From an uncultured Collinsella sp. (GTDB lineage Bacteria > Actinomycetota > Coriobacteriia > Coriobacteriales > Coriobacteriaceae), in NCBI GenBank assembly GCA_902494555.1, contig CABUTR010000004.1, positions 28,756 to 92,755 on the forward strand: a stretch of DNA of 64,000 bases, in the 5' to 3' direction. The position numbers and the translations under genes were made by a program. Of the stretch, positions 1-7,810 are shown piece by piece (the first letter of the stretch is position 1; each line of letters opens with the position of its first letter). The notes under the pieces are model-generated. The model worked only from the letters and a program-made list of their open reading frames with translations, did no database searches and was not told where the DNA came from.

Positions 1-208
1 GTCACCTTGCTCGCTTAGGGGCGTTTTCGCTGACTTATGCTCAACCAGCGACGTTTGCGCGCTTGTCAAGAGATTAGCCGTTGGGAAAGTGTCCAAAAAT
101 CCCACGCTCGTTCCTTTTGGATTGCGTTGCCCGGGGCCGACAGCCGTGCGGCAGTGGTCCGCGTGGCGGCGTATAATCGGCGGCAGATGACTTGGACGTT
201 AGGAAACC
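1..208 (+). other. recQ upstream region
   Basis: No gene is supported here. A -10 box TATAAT at 172-177 and a short leader precede recQ; the -35 box is weak. The first 17 bases (1-17) reappear exactly at 25798-25814, so the window opens inside a dispersed repeat. Confidence 0.5.
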
Positions 209-2191
209 ATGACCGATAGCATGCAGCAGACGGCGCTCGACACGCTCGGCGCCTATTTTGGCTACACCTCGTTTCGCCCGGGGCAGGACCGCATGGTCGA
301 TGCGATTCTTGCCGGTCGCGATGCGCTGGGTGTTATGCCCACGGGCGCCGGCAAGTCCATTTGCTACCAGGTGCCCGCGCTCATGCTGCCCGGCATCACC
401 TTTGTGGTGAGTCCGCTGCTGTCGCTTATGGAGGACCAGACCCGTGCGTTGCTCGCGGCGGGTGCGCGACCCAGCTATCTCAACTCCAGCCTTACTCCGG
501 CCCAGCAAAACACCGTGCTCAAGCGGGCGCGCGAGGGCCGCTATCAGCTTATGTACGTGGCACCCGAGCGTCTGCTCGAGCCGCGCTTTTTAGCCTTTGC
601 GCAGGAGGCCGCGGCGGACGGCGGCATTGGCGTGCCGCTCGTGGCCATTGACGAGGCCCACTGCGTGAGCCAATGGGGCCAGGATTTTCGCCCCGCCTAC
701 CTGCAGATTCGCGAGTTCATCGATTCCCTGCCGCAGCGCCCTATCGTGGCGGCCTTTACCGCTACGGCGACCGAGCGTGTGCGCGCGGACATTCAGCAGA
801 TGCTCGGTCTGCAAAACCCCGCGACGGTGGTGACGGGCTTCGATCGCAAGAACCTCTACTTTGGCTGCGAGGAGATGGGCGACAAGGCCAAGGCAGCGTG
901 GGTGCGTGACTATGTGATCGCGCATTCGAGCGAGAGCGGCATCGTGTATTGCTCGACCCGCAAGACGGTCGATGCGCTGGCAGGCGAGCTTGTCGAGGCA
1001 CTGGGTCCCAGCGGCATTCGCGTTGGCCGCTACCATGCAGGCATGAGCAACGACGCCCGTCGCCAAAGCCAGCGCGCCTTTATCGACGACGATATTCAGG
1101 TGATGGTTGCCACCAACGCCTTTGGTATGGGCATCGACAAGCCCAACGTGCGCTACGTGATTCACAACAACGTGCCCGAGAGCATCGAGGCCTACTACCA
1201 GGAGGCGGGCCGTGCCGGCCGCGATGGCGACCCGGCCAGCTGCCACTTGCTGTGGAACGGCAACGATTTTCGCATGCGCCGCTTTCTGATCGATCGCGGC
1301 GATGCTGCCGATGAGGCGCTCGACGACGAGCAGCGCGCGTGGGCGCTCCAGAATCGCTACCGCCTGCTCAGCCAGATGGAGGGCTACTGCAATACCACCG
1401 GCTGCCTGCGCGAATACATGCTGCGCTACTTTGGCGACGAGGCCGCGGCCGAGCATGCTGCTTCGGCTGGCGCGGGCGGCACCGCTACGGACGAGGTCGA
1501 GGGCTGTGGTAACTGCAGCAACTGCCTCACACAGTTCGAGGTCGAGGACGTCACCGATATGGCCCGCGCCGCCGTGCGCTATGTGGCCACGCGTCCCATG
1601 CGCTTTGGCAAGTCGCTGATTGCCGACGTGCTCCACGGCGGCAACACCGAGCGCATTCGCCAGATGCATCTGGACGAGGACCGCGGCTACGGTGAGCTGT
1701 CGAGCGAATCGGTCGGGCGCATCAAGGACATCATCGGCCAGCTGTGCGGTCGCGGTTATTTGGCCACCTCGCAGGGGCAGTACCCGGTCGTGGGACTGGG
1801 TCCGCGTGCCGGCGAGGTCGAGGACGAGGCGTTCGTCTTTACCGTTAAGCGTCGCGCGTCCAAGCGCAAGGCCTCGGCCCGCGCCCGCCGCGCCGTCGAT
1901 CTGCTGCGCGAGGAGGCCGAGCTGGATCAGCGCCCGCGCGTTGGCGACGATGCCGAGCTGTTCGAGCGCCTGCGTGCCCTCCGCAAGGAGATCTCGACCG
2001 AGCTGGAGATGGCGCCGTATATGGTCTTTTCCGACAAGGCCCTGCGCGGCCTGTGCCGCCTGCGTCCGCAGACGCGCGAGGAGCTGATCCAGGTCAACGG
2101 CATTGGCGAGAAAAAAGCCGACGCCTTTGGCGAGCAGTTTATGGCGGCGATTGAAGAATTTGAGTCCGAGCATGCGCGGGATGGAGCGTAA
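209..2191 (+). CDS. recQ: ATP-dependent DNA helicase RecQ
   Basis: RecQ unwinds DNA 3' to 5' during recombination and fork repair. The 660-residue product has Walker A (MPTGAGKS, about 43-50), the DEAH box at 148-151, helicase domain 2 with the QEAGRAGRDG motif near 330, a zinc-binding subdomain (Cys near 395-401, then CGNCSNC near 440) and a C-terminal HRDC domain near 590-650. The aromatic-rich loop reads WGQDFRP, whereas most RecQ proteins have WGHDFRP. The ATG has a TAGGA ribosome-binding site. The next gene starts 2 nt after the stop, so the two are probably co-transcribed. Confidence 0.96.
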   Translation: MTDSMQQTALDTLGAYFGYTSFRPGQDRMVDAILAGRDALGVMPTGAGKSICYQVPALMLPGITFVVSPLLSLMEDQTRALLAAGARPSYLNSSLTPAQQNTVLKRAREGRYQLMYVAPERLLEPRFLAFAQEAAADGGIGVPLVAIDEAHCVSQWGQDFRPAYLQIREFIDSLPQRPIVAAFTATATERVRADIQQMLGLQNPATVVTGFDRKNLYFGCEEMGDKAKAAWVRDYVIAHSSESGIVYCSTRKTVDALAGELVEALGPSGIRVGRYHAGMSNDARRQSQRAFIDDDIQVMVATNAFGMGIDKPNVRYVIHNNVPESIEAYYQEAGRAGRDGDPASCHLLWNGNDFRMRRFLIDRGDAADEALDDEQRAWALQNRYRLLSQMEGYCNTTGCLREYMLRYFGDEAAAEHAASAGAGGTATDEVEGCGNCSNCLTQFEVEDVTDMARAAVRYVATRPMRFGKSLIADVLHGGNTERIRQMHLDEDRGYGELSSESVGRIKDIIGQLCGRGYLATSQGQYPVVGLGPRAGEVEDEAFVFTVKRRASKRKASARARRAVDLLREEAELDQRPRVGDDAELFERLRALRKEISTELEMAPYMVFSDKALRGLCRLRPQTREELIQVNGIGEKKADAFGEQFMAAIEEFESEHARDGA

Positions 2192-2193
2192 CG

Positions 2194-2949
2194 ATGGCAT
2201 TCGACGATAAAACCGACCGCACTGACGTGCCCGCCGTGCCGCTGTACCAGCAGGTCATGGACGACCTAAAGGGCGAGATCGCGCGCGGCGTGTACCCTGC
2301 CGGCTCGCGCATCCCTGCCGAGATGGAGCTCGCGAAGTCCTACGGCGTGGGGCGCATCACCGTGCGCCGTGCCATCGAGGAGCTGTCGCGTGCGGGGTAT
2401 CTCAACCGCCAGCAGGGGAGGGGCACCTTTGTGTGCGCCCCCAAGCTCAAACGCAAGATTCGCCAGAAGGGTGACGTCCAGAGCTTTACTGAGGGTTGTG
2501 CTGCCAACGACATGGTGCCGGGTGCGCGTCTGGTGTCGCGCACGGTGGTCGCGGCGACGCACGAGGATGCGGCGTTCTTTGGCGTGGAGCCCGGCTGCGA
2601 GCTTATCGTGGTCGAGCGCGTGCGCACGGCCGATGGCATCCCCGTCATGCTCGAGAACAACGCCTTTGCGCTCGCCGACCATCCCTACCTGCAGACGCTG
2701 GCCGACGAGGACCTCACCAATAACTCAATCTTTGCGCTCGTTGCCGAGCATTCGGGTCGCGCGCCGCTCAAGTCCGACCCCTGCACCGTGGAGATTGCGC
2801 TTGCCGATGCTCAGACGGCCCCGCTGCTGGAGGTGCCGGTCGGCGAGCCGCTCTTCTATATGGAGGCCTACTTTACCGACGCCGGCGGGCGCCCTCTACT
2901 GCTCGGCCGCCAAAAGATCGTGGGCTCGCGCTACGTCTTCGACATCTAA
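2194..2949 (+). CDS. GntR family regulator with UTRA domain
   Basis: The 251-residue protein has an N-terminal winged helix of the GntR type (roughly residues 10-85, with PLYQQVMDDL and SYGVGRITVRRAI) and a C-terminal UTRA effector domain (about 95-248), so it belongs to the HutC subfamily. These are one-component sugar-phosphate or amino-acid sensors. It is tightly linked to recQ upstream and to a fructoselysine-deglycase-like gene downstream. Two near-identical 17-bp repeats lie between it and that gene and are its likely operators. The effector is inferred, not shown; a phosphorylated Amadori compound would fit. Confidence 0.9.
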   Translation: MAFDDKTDRTDVPAVPLYQQVMDDLKGEIARGVYPAGSRIPAEMELAKSYGVGRITVRRAIEELSRAGYLNRQQGRGTFVCAPKLKRKIRQKGDVQSFTEGCAANDMVPGARLVSRTVVAATHEDAAFFGVEPGCELIVVERVRTADGIPVMLENNAFALADHPYLQTLADEDLTNNSIFALVAEHSGRAPLKSDPCTVEIALADAQTAPLLEVPVGEPLFYMEAYFTDAGGRPLLLGRQKIVGSRYVFDI

Positions 2950-2958
2950 CGTCCACAG

Positions 2959-3037
2959 ATAGAACAACATAGAACAAATTTGCCGAGATGACTTCACGGG
3001 CGTTGTTGCACGTGCTATAAATAGGACAACATAGAAC
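2959..3037 (+). promoter_or_regulatory. paired operator repeats and promoter of deglycase gene
   Basis: Two 17-bp direct repeats, ATAGAACAACATAGAAC at 2959-2975 and a one-mismatch copy at 3021-3037, each contain the submotif ATAGRAC twice. The second copy sits just after a -10 box TATAAA (3016-3021), 17 nt from a weak -35 TTCACG (2993-2998). This layout suits repression by the adjacent GntR protein. Confidence 0.65.
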
Positions 3038-3093
3038 GACAGCAGGTACGAGCTGTCGTCGTTCAAAGCCGCCCCACAAGGAGGAGCATCACC

Positions 3094-4062
3094 ATGAACG
3101 CACACGATCTGGTTCAGGAAATCATCGAGCGCAAGGGCAAGGTCGAGAACGTCTTTTGGATCGCCTGTGGCGGTTCGATGATCGACCTCATGCCGGCTAA
3201 CGAACTGCTCAAGTGCGAGGCCACCACGTTTACCTCGACGGTCTACACGGCACGCGAGTTTTGCCTGATGGCTCCTAAGAGCCTTGGCGAGAAGTCGCTC
3301 GTCATCGCCTGCAGCCACAGCGGCAACACGCAGGAAGTCGTTGACGGCTGCGAGATGGCGCTGGCAGCCGGTGCCGAGGTCGTTGCCCTCACCGACTGCG
3401 AGGGCTCCAAAATCGATAACGGCAAGTGGACCACCTGGGTCTATCCGTGGGGCGAAGGCGTGCCGCAGGCCGAGGTACCGCAGGGCATCGGCGCTCTGAT
3501 CGCCGCCGAACTGCTTGACCAGCAGGAGGGTTACGAGGCGCTTGCCGACATGTACGCCGGCCTCAAGCAGATGGATGCGCTGCTGCCCGCTGCCCGCGAG
3601 AAGGTCAACGCCGAGCTGGGCGATCGCTTTGCCGAGCTCTGCCAGCAGCACGAGTTCTTCTATATCCTGGGTTCCGGCCCCAACTTTAGCCAGACCTACG
3701 CCATGGCCATCTGCTCGCTCATGGAGATGCAGTGGCAGCACTGCTGCTATATCCACTCCGGCGAGTACTTCCACGGCCCGTTCGAAGCCACCGAGCCCGG
3801 CGTGTTCTACTTTGTACAGCTCGGATCGGGCGAGTGCCGTCCCATGGAGGAGCGTGCACTTGCGTTCCTCAACACGCACACCGATACGGTTATGGTGCTC
3901 GATGCGCTCGAGTACGGCGTGGGCGAGGTGCCCGCCAGCGTGCGTTCGTTCCTGGAGCCGATCTTCTTCTATGCGATGAGCTGCGAGCTGCGCGCCGCCC
4001 GCGGCAAGGTGTTCGACCACAGCCCCGAGGTCCGTCGCTACATGGGCATCGAGCAGTACTAG
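3094..4062 (+). CDS. SIS-domain fructoselysine-6-phosphate deglycase-like protein
   Basis: The 322-residue protein has two SIS (sugar isomerase) domains, about 15-150 and 170-300. It resembles FrlB, which cleaves fructoselysine 6-phosphate to glucose 6-phosphate and lysine. The catalytic-region motif SGEYFHGPFE near 225 followed by EPGVFYF matches FrlB (SGEFRHGPLE...EPGVPF), and the C-terminal HSPEVRRYMG...EQY matches its DHNPDERRYYG...VEY. A strong AAGGAGGAG ribosome-binding site precedes the ATG. No transporter or kinase adjoins it, so its substrate must come from elsewhere, possibly the PTS at 12-16 kb. The exact Amadori substrate is inferred. Confidence 0.82.
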   Translation: MNAHDLVQEIIERKGKVENVFWIACGGSMIDLMPANELLKCEATTFTSTVYTAREFCLMAPKSLGEKSLVIACSHSGNTQEVVDGCEMALAAGAEVVALTDCEGSKIDNGKWTTWVYPWGEGVPQAEVPQGIGALIAAELLDQQEGYEALADMYAGLKQMDALLPAAREKVNAELGDRFAELCQQHEFFYILGSGPNFSQTYAMAICSLMEMQWQHCCYIHSGEYFHGPFEATEPGVFYFVQLGSGECRPMEERALAFLNTHTDTVMVLDALEYGVGEVPASVRSFLEPIFFYAMSCELRAARGKVFDHSPEVRRYMGIEQY

Positions 4063-4116
4063 GCACCGGGAAAAGTATTCACCTTCGATTCGCAAGGGCA
4101 CTGCGTGAGTCAAAAA

Positions 4117-4152
4117 AGCGGGCCGCGCCGGGGATTTCCGGCGCGGCCCGCT
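4117..4152 (-). terminator. terminator of the dehydrogenase gene
   Basis: A GC-rich inverted repeat (AGCGGGCCGCGCC and its complement) is flanked on its left by six A residues, which read as a T-run on the minus strand. It lies between two convergent genes. Confidence 0.8.
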
Positions 4153-4194
4153 TGGTATCGCGTTTAGATTCGCGAGATTGCGGCGATTGACGGT

Positions 4195-5172
4195 CTACTT
4201 GCCGACAACGCCTTCGGCGTCCCACCAGTCGAGCTGGGCGATGTTGTCGCGGATGTGCTGGCAGCTCTTGTGGAAGCCCTCGAGCTCATACTCGGAAAGG
4301 TCGAGCGTGTAGACCTCCTCGACGCCCTCGGCACCGATCACGCACGGCAGGGAGGTAAAGATGCCCTCCTCGCCATACTGGCCGGTCATAAGCGTAGAGG
4401 CCGAAAGCACGGCGTGCTCGTTGTGCAGCACGGCGGCGCAGACGCGCGCGGCGGAGTTGGCGACGGCGTACTCGGTGCACTGCTTGCCCTGGTAGGTTAC
4501 GTAGCCGCCCTTGCGCGCGAGCTCCTCAATCTCCATGTGGTCGAAGGCATACTTGTCGGGGTTCTCGGCCTGAAGTTCGTTGAGGCTCTTTCCGGCGATG
4601 GTCGCGGCCTTAAAGGCGGCCAGCTGGCTAAAGCCGTGCTCGCCGATCATGTAGGCGTCAATGGACTTGGGGCTCACGCCGACCTTCTTGGAGATCTCGG
4701 TGCGCAGGCGGGCGGAGTCCAGACCGCAGCCCGAGCCGATGATCTTCTTGGGATCGTAGCCGGTCAGGTGCCACAGCTCGGTGCACACGACGTCGCAGGG
4801 GTTGGAGACGCTCACGAAGATGCCGTCAAAGCCGGCGTCGACGATGCGCTTGGCAAAGGTGCGGGCGGCGTCGGTGGTAAAGAACAGCTCGCCGTCGCGG
4901 TTGCCAGCGGCCAGTGCGACCTTGCCGGCGGCATTGACGATGACGTCGCAGCAGGCCAGCTCCTCGTAGTGGTCGTAGCAGTTGACGATCTTGGTGTTGT
5001 ACGGGACAAACGAAAGGGAGTCGCGCAGGTCCTGGACCTCGGACGTCACTTTGGCCTCGTTGATATCGCACAGGTACAGCTCATCGGCAATGCCCTGCAT
5101 AAGCAGGCTGTTGGCGACATGTGCTCCTACGTGGCCCTGGCCGACCACACCGATCTTACGCGTCTGGTACAT
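4195..5172 (-). CDS. L-lactate/L-2-hydroxyisocaproate dehydrogenase family protein
   Basis: This 325-residue NAD-dependent dehydrogenase of the LDH/MDH superfamily has the Rossmann motif GVVGQGHVGAHVA near the N-terminus, NPCD near 130 and the catalytic-histidine motif GEHGFSQ near 185. The mobile substrate loop reads AAGKVALAAGNRDGE rather than the lactate-type AGANQKPGETR. This places it nearer L-2-hydroxyisocaproate dehydrogenases, which act on branched 2-keto acids, than strict lactate dehydrogenases. The start at 5172 (MYQTRK) has an AAAGGA site 8 nt upstream, better than the in-frame ATG at 5211. The gene is monocistronic and convergent with the deglycase gene. Confidence 0.85.
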   Translation of the reverse strand: MYQTRKIGVVGQGHVGAHVANSLLMQGIADELYLCDINEAKVTSEVQDLRDSLSFVPYNTKIVNCYDHYEELACCDVIVNAAGKVALAAGNRDGELFFTTDAARTFAKRIVDAGFDGIFVSVSNPCDVVCTELWHLTGYDPKKIIGSGCGLDSARLRTEISKKVGVSPKSIDAYMIGEHGFSQLAAFKAATIAGKSLNELQAENPDKYAFDHMEIEELARKGGYVTYQGKQCTEYAVANSAARVCAAVLHNEHAVLSASTLMTGQYGEEGIFTSLPCVIGAEGVEEVYTLDLSEYELEGFHKSCQHIRDNIAQLDWWDAEGVVGK

Positions 5173-5382
5173 ATATGTATCCTTTCGGCCGAGTTTTTCG
5201 CGTCGAACCATTGTAGCCTCCTGCCGTCACTTTGCTAGGCTAAAGCGCCATAGATTTTTGGGCATGCCTTAATCTCTACTTTTGGAGTGATTTGGGCCGC
5301 TGACGGCATCGCTGGGCGATGCGCTCGCGCGGATGGGGCCGGTCGTTGTACCATAGCTGCAACTGACTCGTAAGGAGCATCC

Positions 5383-6309
5383 ATGCCCATTCGTATTCCC
5401 GACGCCCTCCCTGCCGCCGCGCAGCTCGAGAGCGAGAACATCTTTGTCATGACCGAGTACCGCGCGCTGCACCAGGACATCCGTCCGCTGCGCGTGCTCA
5501 TCCTCAACCTCATGCCCACTAAGATCGCCACTGAGACGCAGATCATGCGCAAGCTCTCCAACACGCCGCTGCAGGTGGAGGTGGACCTGCTGCGCACCAA
5601 GACGCACGAGGCCACGCACGTGAGCGCCGGCCACCTGGAGACGTTCTACCGCACGTTCGACGACATCCGCGACATCCACTACGACGGCCTGATCATCACG
5701 GGCGCGCCGGTGGAGCAGATGCCGTTCGAAGAGGTCGACTACTGGCCCGAGCTCTGCCAGATCATGGATTGGTCTACCACGCACGTGCACTCCACACTGC
5801 ACATTTGCTGGGGCGCGCAGGCGGGGCTCTACCATCATTACGGTATCCAGAAGTACGACCTGCCGGCAAAGGCGAGCGGCGTGTTCGAGCATTATCTGGT
5901 GAAGCCGCAAAGCCCGCTGGTCCGCGGCTTTGACGACCGTTTCTATGCCGTGCATTCGCGCAACACCGATGTGCGCCGCGAGGACGTGGAGGCCGAGCCG
6001 CAGCTTGAGGTTGTGGCCGTGTCTGACGAGGTTGGCCTGTACATCGTCAAGTCGACCGACAGCCGTCGCTTCTTTGTATTTGGCCACCCCGAGTACGATA
6101 CCGACACGCTGCGCCTGGAGTACGAGCGCGACGTGAAGCGCGGGCTCAACCCGGAGGTGCCGGCGCATTACTTCCCGGGCGACGACCCCACCGCCGAGCC
6201 GCGCAACGTCTGGCGCAGCCAGGCTCAGCTGTTCTACACCAACTGGCTCAACTACTACGTCTACCAGACCACGCCCTACGACCTGGCCCGCGCCGGCGAG
6301 GAGCACTAG
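5383..6309 (+). CDS. metAA: homoserine O-acyltransferase (probably acetyl-CoA dependent)
   Basis: This MetA-family enzyme activates homoserine for methionine synthesis. The 308 residues carry the catalytic Cys142 (HICWGAQAG), His235 and Glu237 (FGHPEYD), at exactly the family positions. Residue 111 is glutamate (GAPVEQM). Published structure-function work on MetA links Glu111 to acetyl-CoA use and Gly111 to succinyl-CoA, so O-acetylhomoserine is the predicted product. The ATG follows a TAAGGAG site. No SAM riboswitch or other leader motif was seen in the 210 nt upstream. Confidence 0.95.
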   Translation: MPIRIPDALPAAAQLESENIFVMTEYRALHQDIRPLRVLILNLMPTKIATETQIMRKLSNTPLQVEVDLLRTKTHEATHVSAGHLETFYRTFDDIRDIHYDGLIITGAPVEQMPFEEVDYWPELCQIMDWSTTHVHSTLHICWGAQAGLYHHYGIQKYDLPAKASGVFEHYLVKPQSPLVRGFDDRFYAVHSRNTDVRREDVEAEPQLEVVAVSDEVGLYIVKSTDSRRFFVFGHPEYDTDTLRLEYERDVKRGLNPEVPAHYFPGDDPTAEPRNVWRSQAQLFYTNWLNYYVYQTTPYDLARAGEEH

Positions 6310-6351
6310 ACTGCGATGGTGCTGCTGTAGCCGTGGCTGATGTGGCGGCGA

Positions 6352-6948
6352 TTAGGCGCTAATGATGTGGGGTAGCGGCAGGTCGTGGGCGTCGGTGGGA
6401 ACGTGGTCGACACGCTGCTCGTCAAAGGCGATGCCGATGATTTGGCATGCGGGCGAGAGCATAGGCAGGTAGCGGTCGTAACAACCGCCGCCGTAGCCCA
6501 GGCGCGCGCCGGTTTGGTCGAAGGCCACGAGCGGCACGACGATCATGTCGAGAGCTTCGGCAGGCACGATAGGGAAGTGGTTGCTGTCGATGTCCGTGGC
6601 CGCAAAGGCCCGCGCGGGGTGGGCGATAAACGGAGCCACGGACGCATCGTCGGCGGCAACTGCCCGCATACACATGCACTGGCCACAAGCTGCGGCATCA
6701 ATTGCCGAGAGCATGCACGGATAGGCCACGCGCCAGCCACGTTTGGCGGCCGTGGCGGCAAACGCGGCGGGGTCTGCCTCGGAACCCATCGCGGCGTAGA
6801 CGGCAACGGTGCGCGGCGCCGCGGAATCCGAGCGATCCAACAGCTCAACAAGCCGCGCACAGATATCAGCAGACTTCGCCGCCCGCAAGTCCAAATCAAG
6901 AGCATCGCGCTGGGCAATCACCGCCCGCCGCAACTCAGCCTTGTCCAT
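6352..6948 (-). CDS. 5-formyltetrahydrofolate cyclo-ligase
   Basis: The 198-residue protein is the ATP-dependent enzyme that converts 5-formyl-THF into 5,10-methenyl-THF and recycles folate. The family signature LGYGGGCYDRYL lies near residue 145, and MGSEADP near 60 matches the ligase fold. The start at 6948 (MDKAELRRAV) is chosen because GGGAG lies 7 nt upstream; an in-frame ATG at 6975 would add nine untypical residues. The gene converges on metA and is preceded by a dispersed repeat. Confidence 0.9.
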   Translation of the reverse strand: MDKAELRRAVIAQRDALDLDLRAAKSADICARLVELLDRSDSAAPRTVAVYAAMGSEADPAAFAATAAKRGWRVAYPCMLSAIDAAACGQCMCMRAVAADDASVAPFIAHPARAFAATDIDSNHFPIVPAEALDMIVVPLVAFDQTGARLGYGGGCYDRYLPMLSPACQIIGIAFDEQRVDHVPTDAHDLPLPHIISA

Positions 6949-6964
6949 CCCGGCTCCCTCTCCC

Positions 6965-7055
6965 AAACCTACCAAAAAGGGACAGGTTTATTTTGGCAGG
7001 TTTTATCTGGGCAAACGTCGAAGCCGCCACAAAGGCACCCTTTGTGGCGGCTTCG
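6965..7055. repeat. dispersed repeat plus perfect hairpin
   Basis: A segment of about 50 nt (6965-7017, core AAAAAGGGACAGGTTTATTT then TTTATCTGGGCAAACG) recurs inverted at 61465-61516. It is followed by a near-perfect hairpin (7019-7055, arms CGAAGCCGCCACAAAGG). At the other locus the same repeat also borders a hairpin, but of different sequence. It probably acts as a terminator for hicB. Confidence 0.75.
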
Positions 7056-7069
7056 ACTCGACGTTGGCT

Positions 7070-7399
7070 TCACAGCGCCGCAGCGATCGCTTCAGTCACA
7101 AACTTATTGAGTGACTCACCCTTCTTTGCCGCTGCCAGTGCCGCCTGTTTGTGAAGCTCGGAACCCGTTCTTACGTTGAACGAGCCCTTAAAAGCCCGCT
7201 CGGGTTCCTTGCCCTTTTCGGCGCAAAATTCAAGGTAATCGTCGACGGCGTCGTGGAAACATTGCTCCACTTCTTTGGCCGTGGAACCTTCAAATACGAT
7301 TGCGTCCCTAATGCCGGCGACCATACCTGTTAGCACATGCTGTTCGGCATCGAACTCGACCGGGGCGAAATAACCCTTGTATGCCAAAACGTTACTCAT
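7070..7399 (-). CDS. hicB: HicB family antitoxin
   Basis: The 109-residue protein has the HicB layout: an N-terminal degenerate RNase-H-like domain (YKGYFAPVEFDAEQHVLTG, then GSTAKEVEQCFHDAVDDYLEFC) and a C-terminal ribbon-helix-helix (GSFNVRTGSELHKQAALAA...LNKFVTEAIAAAL). It should neutralise the HicA toxin and repress the operon. The start at 7399 overlaps the last 8 nt of hicA, which indicates translational coupling; an in-frame ATG five codons earlier is possible. Confidence 0.9.
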   Translation of the reverse strand: MSNVLAYKGYFAPVEFDAEQHVLTGMVAGIRDAIVFEGSTAKEVEQCFHDAVDDYLEFCAEKGKEPERAFKGSFNVRTGSELHKQAALAAAKKGESLNKFVTEAIAAAL

Positions 7400-7577
7400 G
7401 ACTACCTCCGACATCTTGCAGAAAGCGAACGATGTTTCGAATGGTTCCCGCTGTCAATTCGTCAGATGGATGAGGTGCGTGCATTACGAACATCCTGCCG
7501 TCCGATGGCCTGTAGAAGCGAACGCGCGATCCGGATGTCTTGCCTTTGCTGTCCATTTCAAAGCCATACGAAGCCAT
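7392..7577 (-). CDS. hicA: HicA-like toxin, N-terminus without usual start codon
   Basis: HicA toxins are small mRNA interferases with a double-stranded-RNA-binding fold. The conserved body SKGKTSGSRVRFYR, HAPHPSDEL and TAGTIRNIVRFLQ is present. From the first ATG (7577) only 61 residues remain and the normal first helix and strand are missing. The reading frame continues upstream as coding-like sequence (DKLIAQLFSCPSTYRYADF) to an ATA codon at 7655-7653 just after an in-frame TGA. An AGG lies about 4 nt before that ATA. The intact toxin (87 residues) would need a non-standard ATA start; otherwise the gene is truncated. The catalytic His is not certain. Confidence 0.72.
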   Translation of the reverse strand: MASYGFEMDSKGKTSGSRVRFYRPSDGRMFVMHAPHPSDELTAGTIRNIVRFLQDVGGSHE

Positions 7578-7755
7578 GACTTTTAAAAAATCCGCATAAC
7601 GATACGTCGAAGGGCAGCTAAACAGTTGGGCGATGAGTTTATCGGATCGAGTTATCCCGCCTCACATTCTGCAACTATATTCTAGTTGCAATTTCAGTTC
7701 GATGCAAGCACCTCTACTATAGAACATGTGTGCGTATAGAACAAGTGTTCGAACT

Positions 7756-7792
7756 ACCACGAAGGGCGCCTGTGAACTGCGCCCTTCGTGGT
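7756..7792. terminator. hairpin downstream of M16 peptidase
   Basis: A perfect 14-bp inverted repeat (ACCACGAAGGGCGC at 7756-7769 with its complement at 7779-7792) lies 19 nt after the stop of the minus-strand peptidase gene. There is no clear T-run. Confidence 0.6.
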
Positions 7793-7810
7793 AGTTTTGC
7801 TTGCCGTGCC

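Noticed and set aside
37..219. Small frame before recQ
   Set aside because: It overlaps the recQ promoter and start and has no ribosome-binding site.
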